Shown here: in pieces, positions 1-8,680 of the stretch | Position numbering within the stretch: the stretch's first letter is position 1 | Layout: each line of letters starts with the position of its first letter | Source: Azoarcus taiwanensis | Lineage (GTDB): Bacteria; Pseudomonadota; Gammaproteobacteria; Burkholderiales; Rhodocyclaceae | DNA: 59,983 nt | Direction of reading: 5' to 3' | Assembly: GCF_012910885.1 (NCBI RefSeq) | Contig: NZ_WTVM01000007.1 | Span: 1 to 59,983 of the forward strand | Position numbers and translations under genes: made by a program | Notes under the pieces: model-generated | Told to the model about the DNA's origin: nothing | Database searches by the model: none | Seen by the model: only the letters and a program-made list of their open reading frames with translations

Positions 1-660
1 GTCAATTGGCGCCAATTGATTTGGGATTCATTGCCACCAAGTCGTCGCCTACGGAGCGCCGTTGCAGTCCTTCAGCTCAGTGGTTGCCGCCCAGACGAGC
101 TACAGAAAGGCGTCGTCGTGCGCTTTGAGCCGGCTGTTGAAGGCTATCCGATCGGACTCGAGCTCACCATCCTTGGCGCCAAGGTTGGTCGCATTCGAGA
201 CTCCAAAGGGATCGAGCACGATCGCGGCCAGGAACGGAGATCCATCCTGGTTTCACTCGACTCACCAGCAGCGCAGCATCTGCTCGACGAATTCGACTGC
301 GCGATGAAGTCTGGCGCTGAGTACTTGCACGTCAGCTATCACAGAAAGTCGCTGAGCAATCGACTGAGCGAAGTAAGCCGAGTCGTCTTTCCGCGGCGTC
401 GGGAACACATTTCAGCGTACTGCTATCGTCATCAGATCACGAGTGATCACAAAGCCGCTGGCGTTGCACGAGAAACCATCGCCGCAATGCTTGGCCAGCT
501 TTCGGATTATTCGCAGGGCTCGTACGGGCGGCCTCGAAATGGGCGCTCGGCTACGCAACCGCTCGTTCTCGGAGCCTTCGCAACTAACCCAGTGAAGCGC
601 TCAAAGAAGACAGACCGCTTACAACACTTCAAGAAACCGAAGAAGACGCCGGCTCCGTAG
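1..660 (+). CDS. Tyrosine recombinase-like protein, 5' end cut off by window edge
   Basis: The reading frame is open from base 1, so the gene starts outside the window; the TTG at 16 is only the first possible start inside it. About 219 codons are visible. The segment GCRPDEL fits the first catalytic arginine box of tyrosine recombinases. YRHQ fits the HxxR box with the His replaced, and LSDYSQGSYG fits the box carrying the nucleophilic Tyr. A basic Lys-rich tail follows. Together these suggest the C-terminal catalytic half of a phage-integrase-family protein, possibly a divergent one. It converges on the DUF499 gene with a strong hairpin between them. It may belong to the same genomic island or to a neighbouring one. 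The family call is inferred from three short motifs. Confidence 0.55.
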   Translation, partial: VNWRQLIWDSLPPSRRLRSAVAVLQLSGCRPDELQKGVVVRFEPAVEGYPIGLELTILGAKVGRIRDSKGIEHDRGQERRSILVSLDSPAAQHLLDEFDCAMKSGAEYLHVSYHRKSLSNRLSEVSRVVFPRRREHISAYCYRHQITSDHKAAGVARETIAAMLGQLSDYSQGSYGRPRNGRSATQPLVLGAFATNPVKRSKKTDRLQHFKKPKKTPAP

Positions 661-677
661 TCTCAGTTTCGTTCTAC

Positions 678-720
678 CCCGTGCGCCCTTTCCGCGAAGC
701 GGTCACAAAGGGCGCACGGG
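678..720. terminator. 14-bp-stem hairpin between convergent genes
   Basis: Bases 678-691 and 707-720 are perfect inverted copies (14 bp). The 15-nt loop contains a smaller CCGC/GCGG stem. It lies 18 bases after the stop of the recombinase-like gene and 15 bases beyond the stop of the DUF499 gene. A bidirectional terminator is the natural reading, although no T-run follows on either strand. Confidence 0.55.
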
Positions 721-734
721 CGTCAGGTTCAGAA

Positions 735-3569
735 TCAGTCAAACTCGGCGTTCTTGAACCTCAACACACCGCAGTTTTCCCGCACCGCACGCTGCAACCC
801 ATCGTCGAATCCTGAGTCAGTCTCGGCATCGATCTCGATGGAAATCCGCACCTTCACGCCTGGTTTGGCGGTGAAGTTCAACACGACCTCATCCACGATC
901 TCGGCAAACTGCTTCTTCGCCATAACCGGATCGAGATCGATCGTGCCGAAGAAATGCGTTCGCTTTGCCCCGTCCTGCGGTGGTGTTGTGACCACCGGGC
1001 CGGCGCCACGTCCAGAGTCTTCGGCCTTCGTATCACTGCGCCCGCCGCCAGTCGGATAAACAACAGTTCCGCCACCTGATCCTGGTTGCTGAACGGCTTC
1101 TCGCGCACGCTGCTCCTCTTCTGCATACGCGGTAGCCGCAACCGGCTCGAGCAGAATCAACGACGTATCCAGGATCGGTGTCGTGCGCCTGCCGAAACTG
1201 AACCCAAGGTAACGATCGCCTTCCTTGCCCTGCGCGAATCCAAAAAAGTCCCGACTCTCCGCACCCGCTGCCAGCGTATTGTGGAACACCCCGTCGTCGC
1301 GCAAGCGCGGCAAGTACAGTTGCTGGCAAGTTTGCTGCCACACGTTTAACGCATTGGCCTCAGTGTTACCGTCCTTCCAGAACCAGGTCTTCAGCAGATT
1401 GTGCAGGTGGATGGGCGCCCACTCGGTGATCAGCAGCTCGTTCTCGCGCAGCACCCGCTCGATCTCTTGAGTGAGGTTCTGCGCCCCTGTATTGATCTGG
1501 AACGGCTCCCACTGCAGTTCCGACAAACCCTTACCGCGCTCGGCAAACTGCGCCGGAGCCAGCAACCAGCGGTATGTTTCCTTCACCATCCCGCGCAGGG
1601 CCTCGTTGGCGTCATCCAGGCTGCGGCTGGCCTGGCGGGCCTGGTATTGGTCAAGGTTGAGCTTCAGGTCCTTGATGTCGGCGACAATCGATTGCCAAGC
1701 CAGTACGGAGCGCACTTGGTCCTTCAAGCGGCTCACGCTGTCCGCATCCGGGGCCAGGAAGATCAACCGGTTCTGCTTGAAGCGTGGCTGCTCGCCACGT
1801 TGCTTGAGGATTTCGGTGGCGTTGCGGATCGCCGACTGATCCCCGCTGCGGCTGTAGCCGGCTGTCGGCGGCAGCACGACCAGGCGCAGTGCCCAGTCGT
1901 CAGGAATGTCGGCACTGGCGGTGAACACATGCACGCCACCGAACACGCCTTGCGCCAGGGTTCGCTGCACACGGTCGCGCACCGCCGGAATCACATCGTC
2001 CTTGTCCTGAAAGCGCCGCTTGCGGTCTTCCATCTCGCGGCGCAGGTTCGGACGCGTGTCGAACCAGAAGCGGTTATTGCCGGAGTTGAGATAGTGCAAA
2101 CGGTCGTTCAAGCGACGCAGCGCATCCTTGAACACCCCCAATTGCTGCCCTGGTTGCGCGACACCCAGTAGCACCCGCTCCAGTTCGATGCCACGCACCA
2201 TCTGGCTCGCCGTGGTCGGTGCGCTGCCCAGGAATATGGTCCGTGCGGTACGGCGGCACGCCTGCACGCTGCCCAGGCGGGTATCCAAGCTTTCCAGATC
2301 CGTCGTCTCCGCCCGCTCGCCGTCGATGTCGCGCTCCAGCACCGGATCCCAACCCTGCGGCAGGTAGTAGATCGACTCGTTGCGAGTGTCGGCGTCGTAC
2401 AGCGGCAGGCTCCCCGGCATGATCAGCAGGTCGGAATTGTTGTCCTTCCACAGCCGGTGAATGATCTTCGCCATCAGCTTCAGCACGCCGCGGGTACGCT
2501 GGAAGTTGTCGAGCGAAGACCAGTCTTCGTACAGCCGCACGAAGACCTCGGGATGGATCGGATAGGCATGCATCAGGCGCTCGAAGTAGCGCGCCTCTTG
2601 AGTTTCATGCGGCAAGTCCGCGGCGTTGGCGATGTAGTAGTCGGCATACGCGCGGCACACTGCCTCCGCACCGAGCTTGTCGTTGATGTCGGAGAACAGA
2701 CGGCGGCGCACGATTTCGAAGGCTTCTTCGGACGACACCGGCTTCCACAGCGCCTGCACCCGCCCGAAGTAATGCGACAGCGTCGCCAGCGCCTTCACCC
2801 CGCGCTGGCTGCCGGCTTCCTTGTCGGACTCGGGCAGCGAGGCCAGCAATACCGCCGTCGGCACCGCCTTCAGCGCCTCGGTCAGCGCCTGAATAAAGCT
2901 CAAATTGGAATCGAATGAGCCGCCGGACAGCGTCTTGCCTTCCTCGAACTGGCGGATATACGCGACCAGCTCGTCGATCAGAATCACGCAGGGTGCAAAG
3001 CGTCCGAGCAGGTCCGCCAGCACGCCCTTGCCCGGTGAGGTGCCGGACTCGTCCGCCTCGCGCACCATCTCGTAGCCTTCGGCACCCCCCAACTGCCACG
3101 CCAGCTCACCCCAGATCGTCCGCACCGCCTGCCCGTCGCGCTGAATCGGCTGGTTGGGCGACAAGCGAATGCCATCGAGCACCGCGATGCGCGCCCGCGG
3201 CATCTCCACGACGCCAGCCGCATTCAGTATCGATGGAATCCCCGGCATGTTCGACGCCGTCACTTCGCCTTTGGCCAAGTGGTACACCGCCAACATCGTG
3301 TGCGTCTTGCCGCCGCCAAAGGCGGTCTGCAGCTGAATGACCGGATCGCCGCCACGCCCACTCAGACGCCGAACCACTGAATCCAGCAGCAGGCGCATGC
3401 CTTCCGTAATGAACGTGCGCTGGAAGAACAGCGACGGATCCTGATACTCGGCGGTCGCCGTACCCAGATGCACGCGAGACAGATCAGCCGCAAACTCGGC
3501 CTGCTGGAAGGTGCCCTTGAGCACGTCCTCGTGCGGAACGGCGATCTCACGCCACGGTTTCAAACTCAT
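735..3569 (-). CDS. DUF499-family P-loop ATPase of defence operon
   Basis: This is a large ATPase (944 aa from the chosen start). Walker A GGGKTH lies near residues 85-90 and Walker B ILIDEL near 196-201. The N-terminal half is AAA-like. A Gly/Ser-rich linker precedes a C-terminal segment beginning [12 protein letters not shown], a layout I associate with DUF499 proteins. DUF499 ATPases are known from defence islands, usually beside DUF1156 methylases and SNF2 helicases, which is the setting here; their mechanism is not settled. The start at 3569 was preferred to an ATG nine bases upstream because GGGAG (3579-3583) is correctly spaced for it but touches the upstream ATG. It is the last gene of the minus-strand operon, 80 bases after the Hsp70-like gene. 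Confidence 0.85.
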   Translation of the reverse strand: MSLKPWREIAVPHEDVLKGTFQQAEFAADLSRVHLGTATAEYQDPSLFFQRTFITEGMRLLLDSVVRRLSGRGGDPVIQLQTAFGGGKTHTMLAVYHLAKGEVTASNMPGIPSILNAAGVVEMPRARIAVLDGIRLSPNQPIQRDGQAVRTIWGELAWQLGGAEGYEMVREADESGTSPGKGVLADLLGRFAPCVILIDELVAYIRQFEEGKTLSGGSFDSNLSFIQALTEALKAVPTAVLLASLPESDKEAGSQRGVKALATLSHYFGRVQALWKPVSSEEAFEIVRRRLFSDINDKLGAEAVCRAYADYYIANAADLPHETQEARYFERLMHAYPIHPEVFVRLYEDWSSLDNFQRTRGVLKLMAKIIHRLWKDNNSDLLIMPGSLPLYDADTRNESIYYLPQGWDPVLERDIDGERAETTDLESLDTRLGSVQACRRTARTIFLGSAPTTASQMVRGIELERVLLGVAQPGQQLGVFKDALRRLNDRLHYLNSGNNRFWFDTRPNLRREMEDRKRRFQDKDDVIPAVRDRVQRTLAQGVFGGVHVFTASADIPDDWALRLVVLPPTAGYSRSGDQSAIRNATEILKQRGEQPRFKQNRLIFLAPDADSVSRLKDQVRSVLAWQSIVADIKDLKLNLDQYQARQASRSLDDANEALRGMVKETYRWLLAPAQFAERGKGLSELQWEPFQINTGAQNLTQEIERVLRENELLITEWAPIHLHNLLKTWFWKDGNTEANALNVWQQTCQQLYLPRLRDDGVFHNTLAAGAESRDFFGFAQGKEGDRYLGFSFGRRTTPILDTSLILLEPVAATAYAEEEQRAREAVQQPGSGGGTVVYPTGGGRSDTKAEDSGRGAGPVVTTPPQDGAKRTHFFGTIDLDPVMAKKQFAEIVDEVVLNFTAKPGVKVRISIEIDAETDSGFDDGLQRAVRENCGVLRFKNAEFD

Positions 3570-3649
3570 CCCTTTCATCTCCCATGAAGCAGCCGAAACT
3601 CAGAGCTTCGGCAACTTCGATACCGCGATCATTCGATGTTCAAAATGGG

Positions 3650-5392
3650 TTATGCCCCACTCACCTGAAGATTCCCGACCTCGTAGGCGGCTCGACCTCC
3701 ACCGCCCGCGAAAGCTTCAGGGCCATCGACCGTTTCCGGCAACTCATGCGCCGCGCCGCCAATCGCCACGGCCAGCTGCGGATAAACGGGTTCCAGATCC
3801 GGACTATCGTCAAGAATCCAGCTCGGCAGCGGATTGACCACCTTGCGCCCAATCCGCTTTCCACGCACTTCCACCCAGCCCTCAGCCAGTGCGCGCATCA
3901 TCGGCAGGCTTGCGCCGCCACCAGTGAGGATCACCGTGAGGTCGGTCTTGGTCAGGTAGTTGATCCAGGTGTCGTGCAACCCCTCCAGCACGCCCCGGAA
4001 ACCTTGATCGACACGCTCGGAAAACTCCCTGACCGGCCGCGACGCCATGAAGTCATCCAACTCAATCTTACCGAGCGTACCGTCGCTAAGCACATACTGG
4101 ACCGAGGTGTCGGCAAACAAGCGCTCCTTCAACCCACGAATTCGACGGCTCAGATCGGCTGCCACAAGTCGGCCGTGAGGCTCGGTCAGGTCGACACCCT
4201 GGGCATCCAGGATGAACTTCTTCAGCATCATGTCAATCCGATCGCCTGCCTGCATCAGGGCCTTGATCGATCCCGGCACCTGAAACACACGCGTGATCTC
4301 GCGCTGCTCATCCTCGCGAAGCAGGAAGAGTCCGAAATCGGTCGTACCCGCGCCTACGTCGATCACCATGAAAGGAAGGCGCTTGTCCTCGCCGTCGACG
4401 AGCGCACCGGCCGCCACGGCCACGGGCTCGGGCACACCGTCGGCGATCAGATACTCCGGTCGCCGGTCCAAGGCGCGCACCTGATCGACAGCATCTTTAA
4501 CTTCAGCCACATCCAGGCCGCCCTCCCACCGACCGTGAAACGTGTCGGCAAGAATCTGGGCCTCGGCCATCCAGTGACGCATCAAACGGTCCGCCCACGA
4601 CTTCTGCGCCGATGACGGCCAGCACGGATGCGCAAACCGCCGACGCACATAACGAGAGAGTGGGCCTTTCGTGTCTTCCACCGACCAGGTCTGGACCTGC
4701 GACACCGCCAGATCGGTCAAGTACGCGAGATAGATCCGGATCAGATCGCCTTCGGTCAGCTTGACCTGGGTCGGATTCATTTCGGCGCGCAACGGGTATG
4801 CGTCAAGATTTCCGTCAGAGCGCTGACTCAGCCAACTCTTGATCGAATCCAATCGAGCCCGGTTGGAGTCAGAAAGCTCCTGACTCGCATCCACAGCCTC
4901 GAAACCGAATAGCACCTTGCCGCCATCAGTGATGAAAACCGACGACGGCACTGCATAGCCTTCACCTCCGGCTTGAGCACCCAGTTCGAGCTCAAACGGC
5001 TGACCATCGTCCGATTGCGCAAACGCCTTGGACATGGCCGTCCCAAAGTCCAGGCAAAGCAGCACATCGGGGTCGTCAGGCGTGCTCCTGTCCAACGCAT
5101 CCGTGACCAGTGCGACCTGCGGCTGAGGCGTTTCCGGCAACTCTGGAACAGGCGCCTCCTCCTGAGGAGTTGGCGCGGAAACGGTTGCACCCCCGGCAAG
5201 AGGCGGCGGACTTGGCGGCATGGGAGTCGGTGTCTCAGGGGGTTTCGGGGTTGGTCCGGCAGCCCTGCCGCGCAGCAGACCCAAGGCGACCCCCAGCGCC
5301 TCACGCTCTGCAGACGAAATTGTGCCGATGGCATTGCGATCGATACGCTCGATCAAGCTCTCCAGCAGAAACCTGGCAATCTCCGGATTCAC
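3650..5392 (-). CDS. Hsp70-like ATPase lacking a substrate-binding domain
   Basis: This is an actin/Hsp70-fold ATPase of about 580 aa. Three nucleotide-binding motifs are visible: LCLDFGTAMSK (about 112-122), VIDVGAGTTDFG (about 343-354) and ILTGGGAS (about 488-495). The first ~110 residues are a helical stretch followed by a Pro-rich linker. The protein ends about 85 residues after the last motif, so the beta-sandwich substrate domain and lid of DnaK are missing. A GTG start at 5392 is preceded by a strong GGGGAGGGGG ribosome site; the in-frame TTG at 5407 lies inside it. The upstream gene ends 27 bases before and encodes a possible GrpE-like partner. In a defence operon it might work as an ATP-driven assembly switch rather than a folding chaperone, which is inference. 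Confidence 0.85.
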   Translation of the reverse strand: MNPEIARFLLESLIERIDRNAIGTISSAEREALGVALGLLRGRAAGPTPKPPETPTPMPPSPPPLAGGATVSAPTPQEEAPVPELPETPQPQVALVTDALDRSTPDDPDVLLCLDFGTAMSKAFAQSDDGQPFELELGAQAGGEGYAVPSSVFITDGGKVLFGFEAVDASQELSDSNRARLDSIKSWLSQRSDGNLDAYPLRAEMNPTQVKLTEGDLIRIYLAYLTDLAVSQVQTWSVEDTKGPLSRYVRRRFAHPCWPSSAQKSWADRLMRHWMAEAQILADTFHGRWEGGLDVAEVKDAVDQVRALDRRPEYLIADGVPEPVAVAAGALVDGEDKRLPFMVIDVGAGTTDFGLFLLREDEQREITRVFQVPGSIKALMQAGDRIDMMLKKFILDAQGVDLTEPHGRLVAADLSRRIRGLKERLFADTSVQYVLSDGTLGKIELDDFMASRPVREFSERVDQGFRGVLEGLHDTWINYLTKTDLTVILTGGGASLPMMRALAEGWVEVRGKRIGRKVVNPLPSWILDDSPDLEPVYPQLAVAIGGAAHELPETVDGPEAFAGGGGRAAYEVGNLQVSGA

Positions 5393-5419
5393 CTGCCCCC
5401 TCCCCAACTTCGTTCTGAG

Positions 5420-6889
5420 TTATTCGACCAATCCCTTCAACACCACGTCGCCCGCCGTTCCATCCTTGCGTATGCGCACCACAGCAGGTTGGCGGATGAC
5501 AACCTTCTGGCGCGCCACCTCACCCACCGCCTGAAAATACTTCGGCGCAAAATCGACCTCCTGCCCAACCTCCCCGTACAACGCAAGGCTTCGCTGCTGG
5601 GCAACCTGGTCCATCTGCAACAGCAACCCTTCGAAACGCTGGAAGCAATCCTGCGTAACGCTCACCAGGCTCTGCTCGTAGATATCGAGCACCGAGATCA
5701 CCGGTTCCTTCACGCCCGCAACCGCCTGCCGGGCTTCCCTGGCTGCATTCAGCGCCAGTCCGATTGCCACATCCGCCTCGCGCGCCGCCACCTCCAGCGC
5801 GGTACTGCTGGCCTCACGCTTGGCGATAACGCGGCCATGGATGAGCCATTGCCGGGTGTCCTCATCCAGCTCCGGATGCCGTTCCGCAATCTCCTTCGCG
5901 ATCGCGCGCGCCCGCAGTGGATAGTTGCACAGCATGTCGAGCTGCTCCAAGAGACCTTGGTCACGCACGCCTTGCCGACCCAGCAGAATCAGCGCCTCCC
6001 TCACATCCTTGACCAACAATGACAGGGCGCCCTGAAGCACGTCCGGCCAGGTACTGCCGCCCAGCATCTGCCGGCAGTAGGCCACCGCCTGGAAAACCGC
6101 CGGATCGGTCGCCACCGAAAAGCGCGACCGCACGATCTCGTGTGTCAGCAACACCACCTCTTCCGCCAGTTCATGCTGAACCTTCTCTTCCTTCGGCCGG
6201 CCAACCGCCCGCAGCGGCAAGCTCACCAGCGCATGCAGCGCCTTACCCAACTCATCGCCCGCTTCCAGCTCGGATGTCGGAATCAATGCACGCAGGGCTG
6301 ACAGCGTCCGCGCTTGCCGGCGGCCGATGGAATCGCCCGGCTTCTCGGTTTCGGGTCTAACTCCGGCCATTGCCTGCGCCACACGCCCAAGCAGCTCAGC
6401 CAGCGTTTCACTGCGCGCCAGCAAGGCAGCAATCAACTCCTCGCGAGCCTTTTCACCGGTCTCCTCGTATGCAATCGCATCCGCAAGATACCCAGCCAAC
6501 CAGGCACCGTCCGCCAGCGCCAAGGCACGTGCAACGTTCAGCCGATCATCAGCCTCCTTCAGCAACTGCAATGGCGGAAAATCCTCGCCCATTGCGGGCG
6601 CCAGCCACAGCTGCAGATTCGGCTGCAGACGCTTCACCATCTGCGCGGCATGAACCACGCAGGCAATTGCCAGCAGACGGGTTTCCGGTTCTACCGTGGG
6701 GTCAACCGCCACCTGCGTCAGCTGCGCCAACCCCGCCTTGAAACGCGCGTCATCCGCCTGTTTGGGAATCAGCTTCTCCCGCATCAAGGCTCTTAGGGCT
6801 TTCTGCTTGTGCACGACAGGGCTATCGGACGCAAAGACGTCGAAGGCAGCGTCGCCGCTGATCGCATCAGTCATATCCGCCTGAGTCAT
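5420..6889 (-). CDS. Helical protein with possible GrpE-like C-terminus
   Basis: This is a 489-aa protein of no family I can name with certainty. It is Ala/Leu/Glu-rich and mostly helical, without membrane segments. The last ~60 residues (starting near LYGEVGQEVDF and ending VVLKGLVE) have the length, Gly pattern and beta-rich look of the GrpE C-terminal domain. GrpE is the nucleotide-exchange factor of Hsp70, and the very next gene encodes an Hsp70-like ATPase, so the two may form a chaperone/exchange-factor pair. The ATG at 6889 was chosen over an upstream TTG because a G-rich ribosome site precedes it. The GrpE link rests on pattern and neighbourhood only. Confidence 0.6.
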   Translation of the reverse strand: MTQADMTDAISGDAAFDVFASDSPVVHKQKALRALMREKLIPKQADDARFKAGLAQLTQVAVDPTVEPETRLLAIACVVHAAQMVKRLQPNLQLWLAPAMGEDFPPLQLLKEADDRLNVARALALADGAWLAGYLADAIAYEETGEKAREELIAALLARSETLAELLGRVAQAMAGVRPETEKPGDSIGRRQARTLSALRALIPTSELEAGDELGKALHALVSLPLRAVGRPKEEKVQHELAEEVVLLTHEIVRSRFSVATDPAVFQAVAYCRQMLGGSTWPDVLQGALSLLVKDVREALILLGRQGVRDQGLLEQLDMLCNYPLRARAIAKEIAERHPELDEDTRQWLIHGRVIAKREASSTALEVAAREADVAIGLALNAAREARQAVAGVKEPVISVLDIYEQSLVSVTQDCFQRFEGLLLQMDQVAQQRSLALYGEVGQEVDFAPKYFQAVGEVARQKVVIRQPAVVRIRKDGTAGDVVLKGLVE

Positions 6890-6947
6890 ACCACCACCCC
6901 CCCTGCCAGCTGCCTCAGAAAGCAACAGACTCCTCGTACTGCACTGC

Positions 6948-8663
6948 TCACGCCAGCACCTCTTGGTCCTTGCGCAGCATGTAGGCGAACTTATCCTTGA
7001 TGAGTGCCCTGCGGGCGGCGATGAAGTCGTCGTAGCGTTCCAGCGCCCACAATGCTGGGTCCTCTGGAATCAGGTGCATCTGCAGATAGCGCTTGTGCTC
7101 CTCATCCGTGGCGAATCGGGAACGGTCAAACCACTGGGCCGGCGGCGTGTCGCACTTGCCCGAGAACCCATTCTCATCGGCCGTCAGCAGCATGCAGTTG
7201 GCGATCTGGTCGCGGTGCTCGGCACGGTAGTGCAGGATGTTGCGCTTGCCGCTCTCCGGGTTGATGTCCTTCACCGTCTTCAACAGGCTCTGCGGGAAGA
7301 TGTGGTCCACCTGTGGGCCGTTTGCATCCAATGCGGGCGAATAGTCGAAGTCCCGATACCAGAGGTTGAAGAAGAGGTGGATCGTCCTCGACCCGTAGTA
7401 CTGGTCGAAGATCACCGCCGGCGTAATTTCCAGGCTGCGCCCTTCCGCACGGATCACGCCATAGACCTCGGAGAGTACGAAATCCTGTTGCTCCTGGATG
7501 TTGCGCACCAGCTTGTCGATCAGGTTGTCCGGGCTGCCACCGAACACCCCCGTCACCAGCACCCGCAGCAGGTAGGCCGCCATGTCCCGATTGAGCGCGA
7601 ACTTCGCCGGGTAGTGGAAGCGGTAGTAGATGAGCGGGATCAATGCCAAATATGAGGGCATCGCCCGGTCGGAACGGATATAGGTCTTCGCAACCAGCAG
7701 ATCCCGCACCGCCTTGATCGCTTCGGCCAGCTCGTCCCACTTGGCAATGATCTCTTCCTTGGTCTTGCCGTCGCGGAACTTGCCCACCTCGTAGCGCGCG
7801 CCCCTGCCCAGTATCGTCAGGCAGGACTTCAGCACGAAGTCGCGATCGAAATCGAATCCCCCTTGGTTGAGATCCTCCAGCAGCGCTTCCATCTCGCCAT
7901 CAGCCTCATCCCAACTCGAAGTCAGCAACGAGAACAACAGGTCGGACTTGCCCAGCTTGGTGCCGCCGGAGTTGGCTCGGATGAAGATCTCGACGATGTC
8001 ATCCACGCGGTAGGCATCCGGGTTGTCGATGCCATCCAGCTCCTGGAAGGTAATGTTGTCGTCGGTCACAAACTCCTGCCGCACCCGCTCGACGTTCCTG
8101 CTAACGGTGCGGAAGGCGTCTTGTGACAGCGGATCAGGGGCATTCTGCGTGAGTGCATCCGCCATCTCACCCGGCAGTTTGTTGTTCTGGAAAACGAGAT
8201 CCTTGAACCGCACCCAGGGCCAACCTGGATTCGCCGCCTTGAAGGCAAAGCGGAAACGGATGTCCTCCGGTGCCGCCGCCGCGCCGCCACTGAGTACGTC
8301 GAAATACATCTCGCGCCCCTCATAGCTGCCGCGCAGACCAATGAAAAGGCTTTGCAGGCGCTGCTGCCCATCGAGCACCATCATCTTCGAGCGCGTATTG
8401 TCCGGCACATAGAAATCGGTCAGCTTGATGTCGCGCCGGTAGTTGTCGATGAACTTGCGGTGCTTCACCGCCTCCTTGGTCTTCCACACTAGCAACGTGC
8501 TAATCGGGTACTCGCGCATGATCGAATCGAACAGGCGCGCAATCTGCTCTTCACTCCACACGAAGGGGCGTTGAATGTTCGGCAACCAGAAGCCACCACC
8601 TTCCGCCTCGTCGTCGTTCAGGTAGCTGACGATCTTCCGGATCGGCAGTTTCTTGTTCTGCAT
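6948..8663 (-). CDS. DUF262 protein with C-terminal HNH-type nuclease motif
   Basis: A 571-aa protein. The N-terminal DUF262 domain (ParB/sulfiredoxin-like NTPase fold) shows QRPFVW at 31-36 and the hallmark DGQQR at 98-102. A later segment, ANSGGTKLGKSDL, is also typical. Near the C-terminus, VDHIFPQSLL (about 452-461) followed by NCMLL (about 489-493) fits an HNH/DUF1524-type nuclease centre. DUF262-DUF1524 proteins include the GmrSD type IV restriction enzymes, which cut modified DNA. Here the gene lies in a methylase/helicase operon, 17 bases downstream of the DUF1156 gene, so it may be the DNA-cutting component. Substrate choice cannot be read from sequence. Confidence 0.85.
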   Translation of the reverse strand: MQNKKLPIRKIVSYLNDDEAEGGGFWLPNIQRPFVWSEEQIARLFDSIMREYPISTLLVWKTKEAVKHRKFIDNYRRDIKLTDFYVPDNTRSKMMVLDGQQRLQSLFIGLRGSYEGREMYFDVLSGGAAAAPEDIRFRFAFKAANPGWPWVRFKDLVFQNNKLPGEMADALTQNAPDPLSQDAFRTVSRNVERVRQEFVTDDNITFQELDGIDNPDAYRVDDIVEIFIRANSGGTKLGKSDLLFSLLTSSWDEADGEMEALLEDLNQGGFDFDRDFVLKSCLTILGRGARYEVGKFRDGKTKEEIIAKWDELAEAIKAVRDLLVAKTYIRSDRAMPSYLALIPLIYYRFHYPAKFALNRDMAAYLLRVLVTGVFGGSPDNLIDKLVRNIQEQQDFVLSEVYGVIRAEGRSLEITPAVIFDQYYGSRTIHLFFNLWYRDFDYSPALDANGPQVDHIFPQSLLKTVKDINPESGKRNILHYRAEHRDQIANCMLLTADENGFSGKCDTPPAQWFDRSRFATDEEHKRYLQMHLIPEDPALWALERYDDFIAARRALIKDKFAYMLRKDQEVLA

Positions 8664-8680
8664 CGTTGTCGCTTCCTAAA

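Noticed and set aside
3584-4615. 343-codon plus-strand open frame
   Set aside because: Antisense to the Hsp70-like gene, which carries clear nucleotide-binding motifs.
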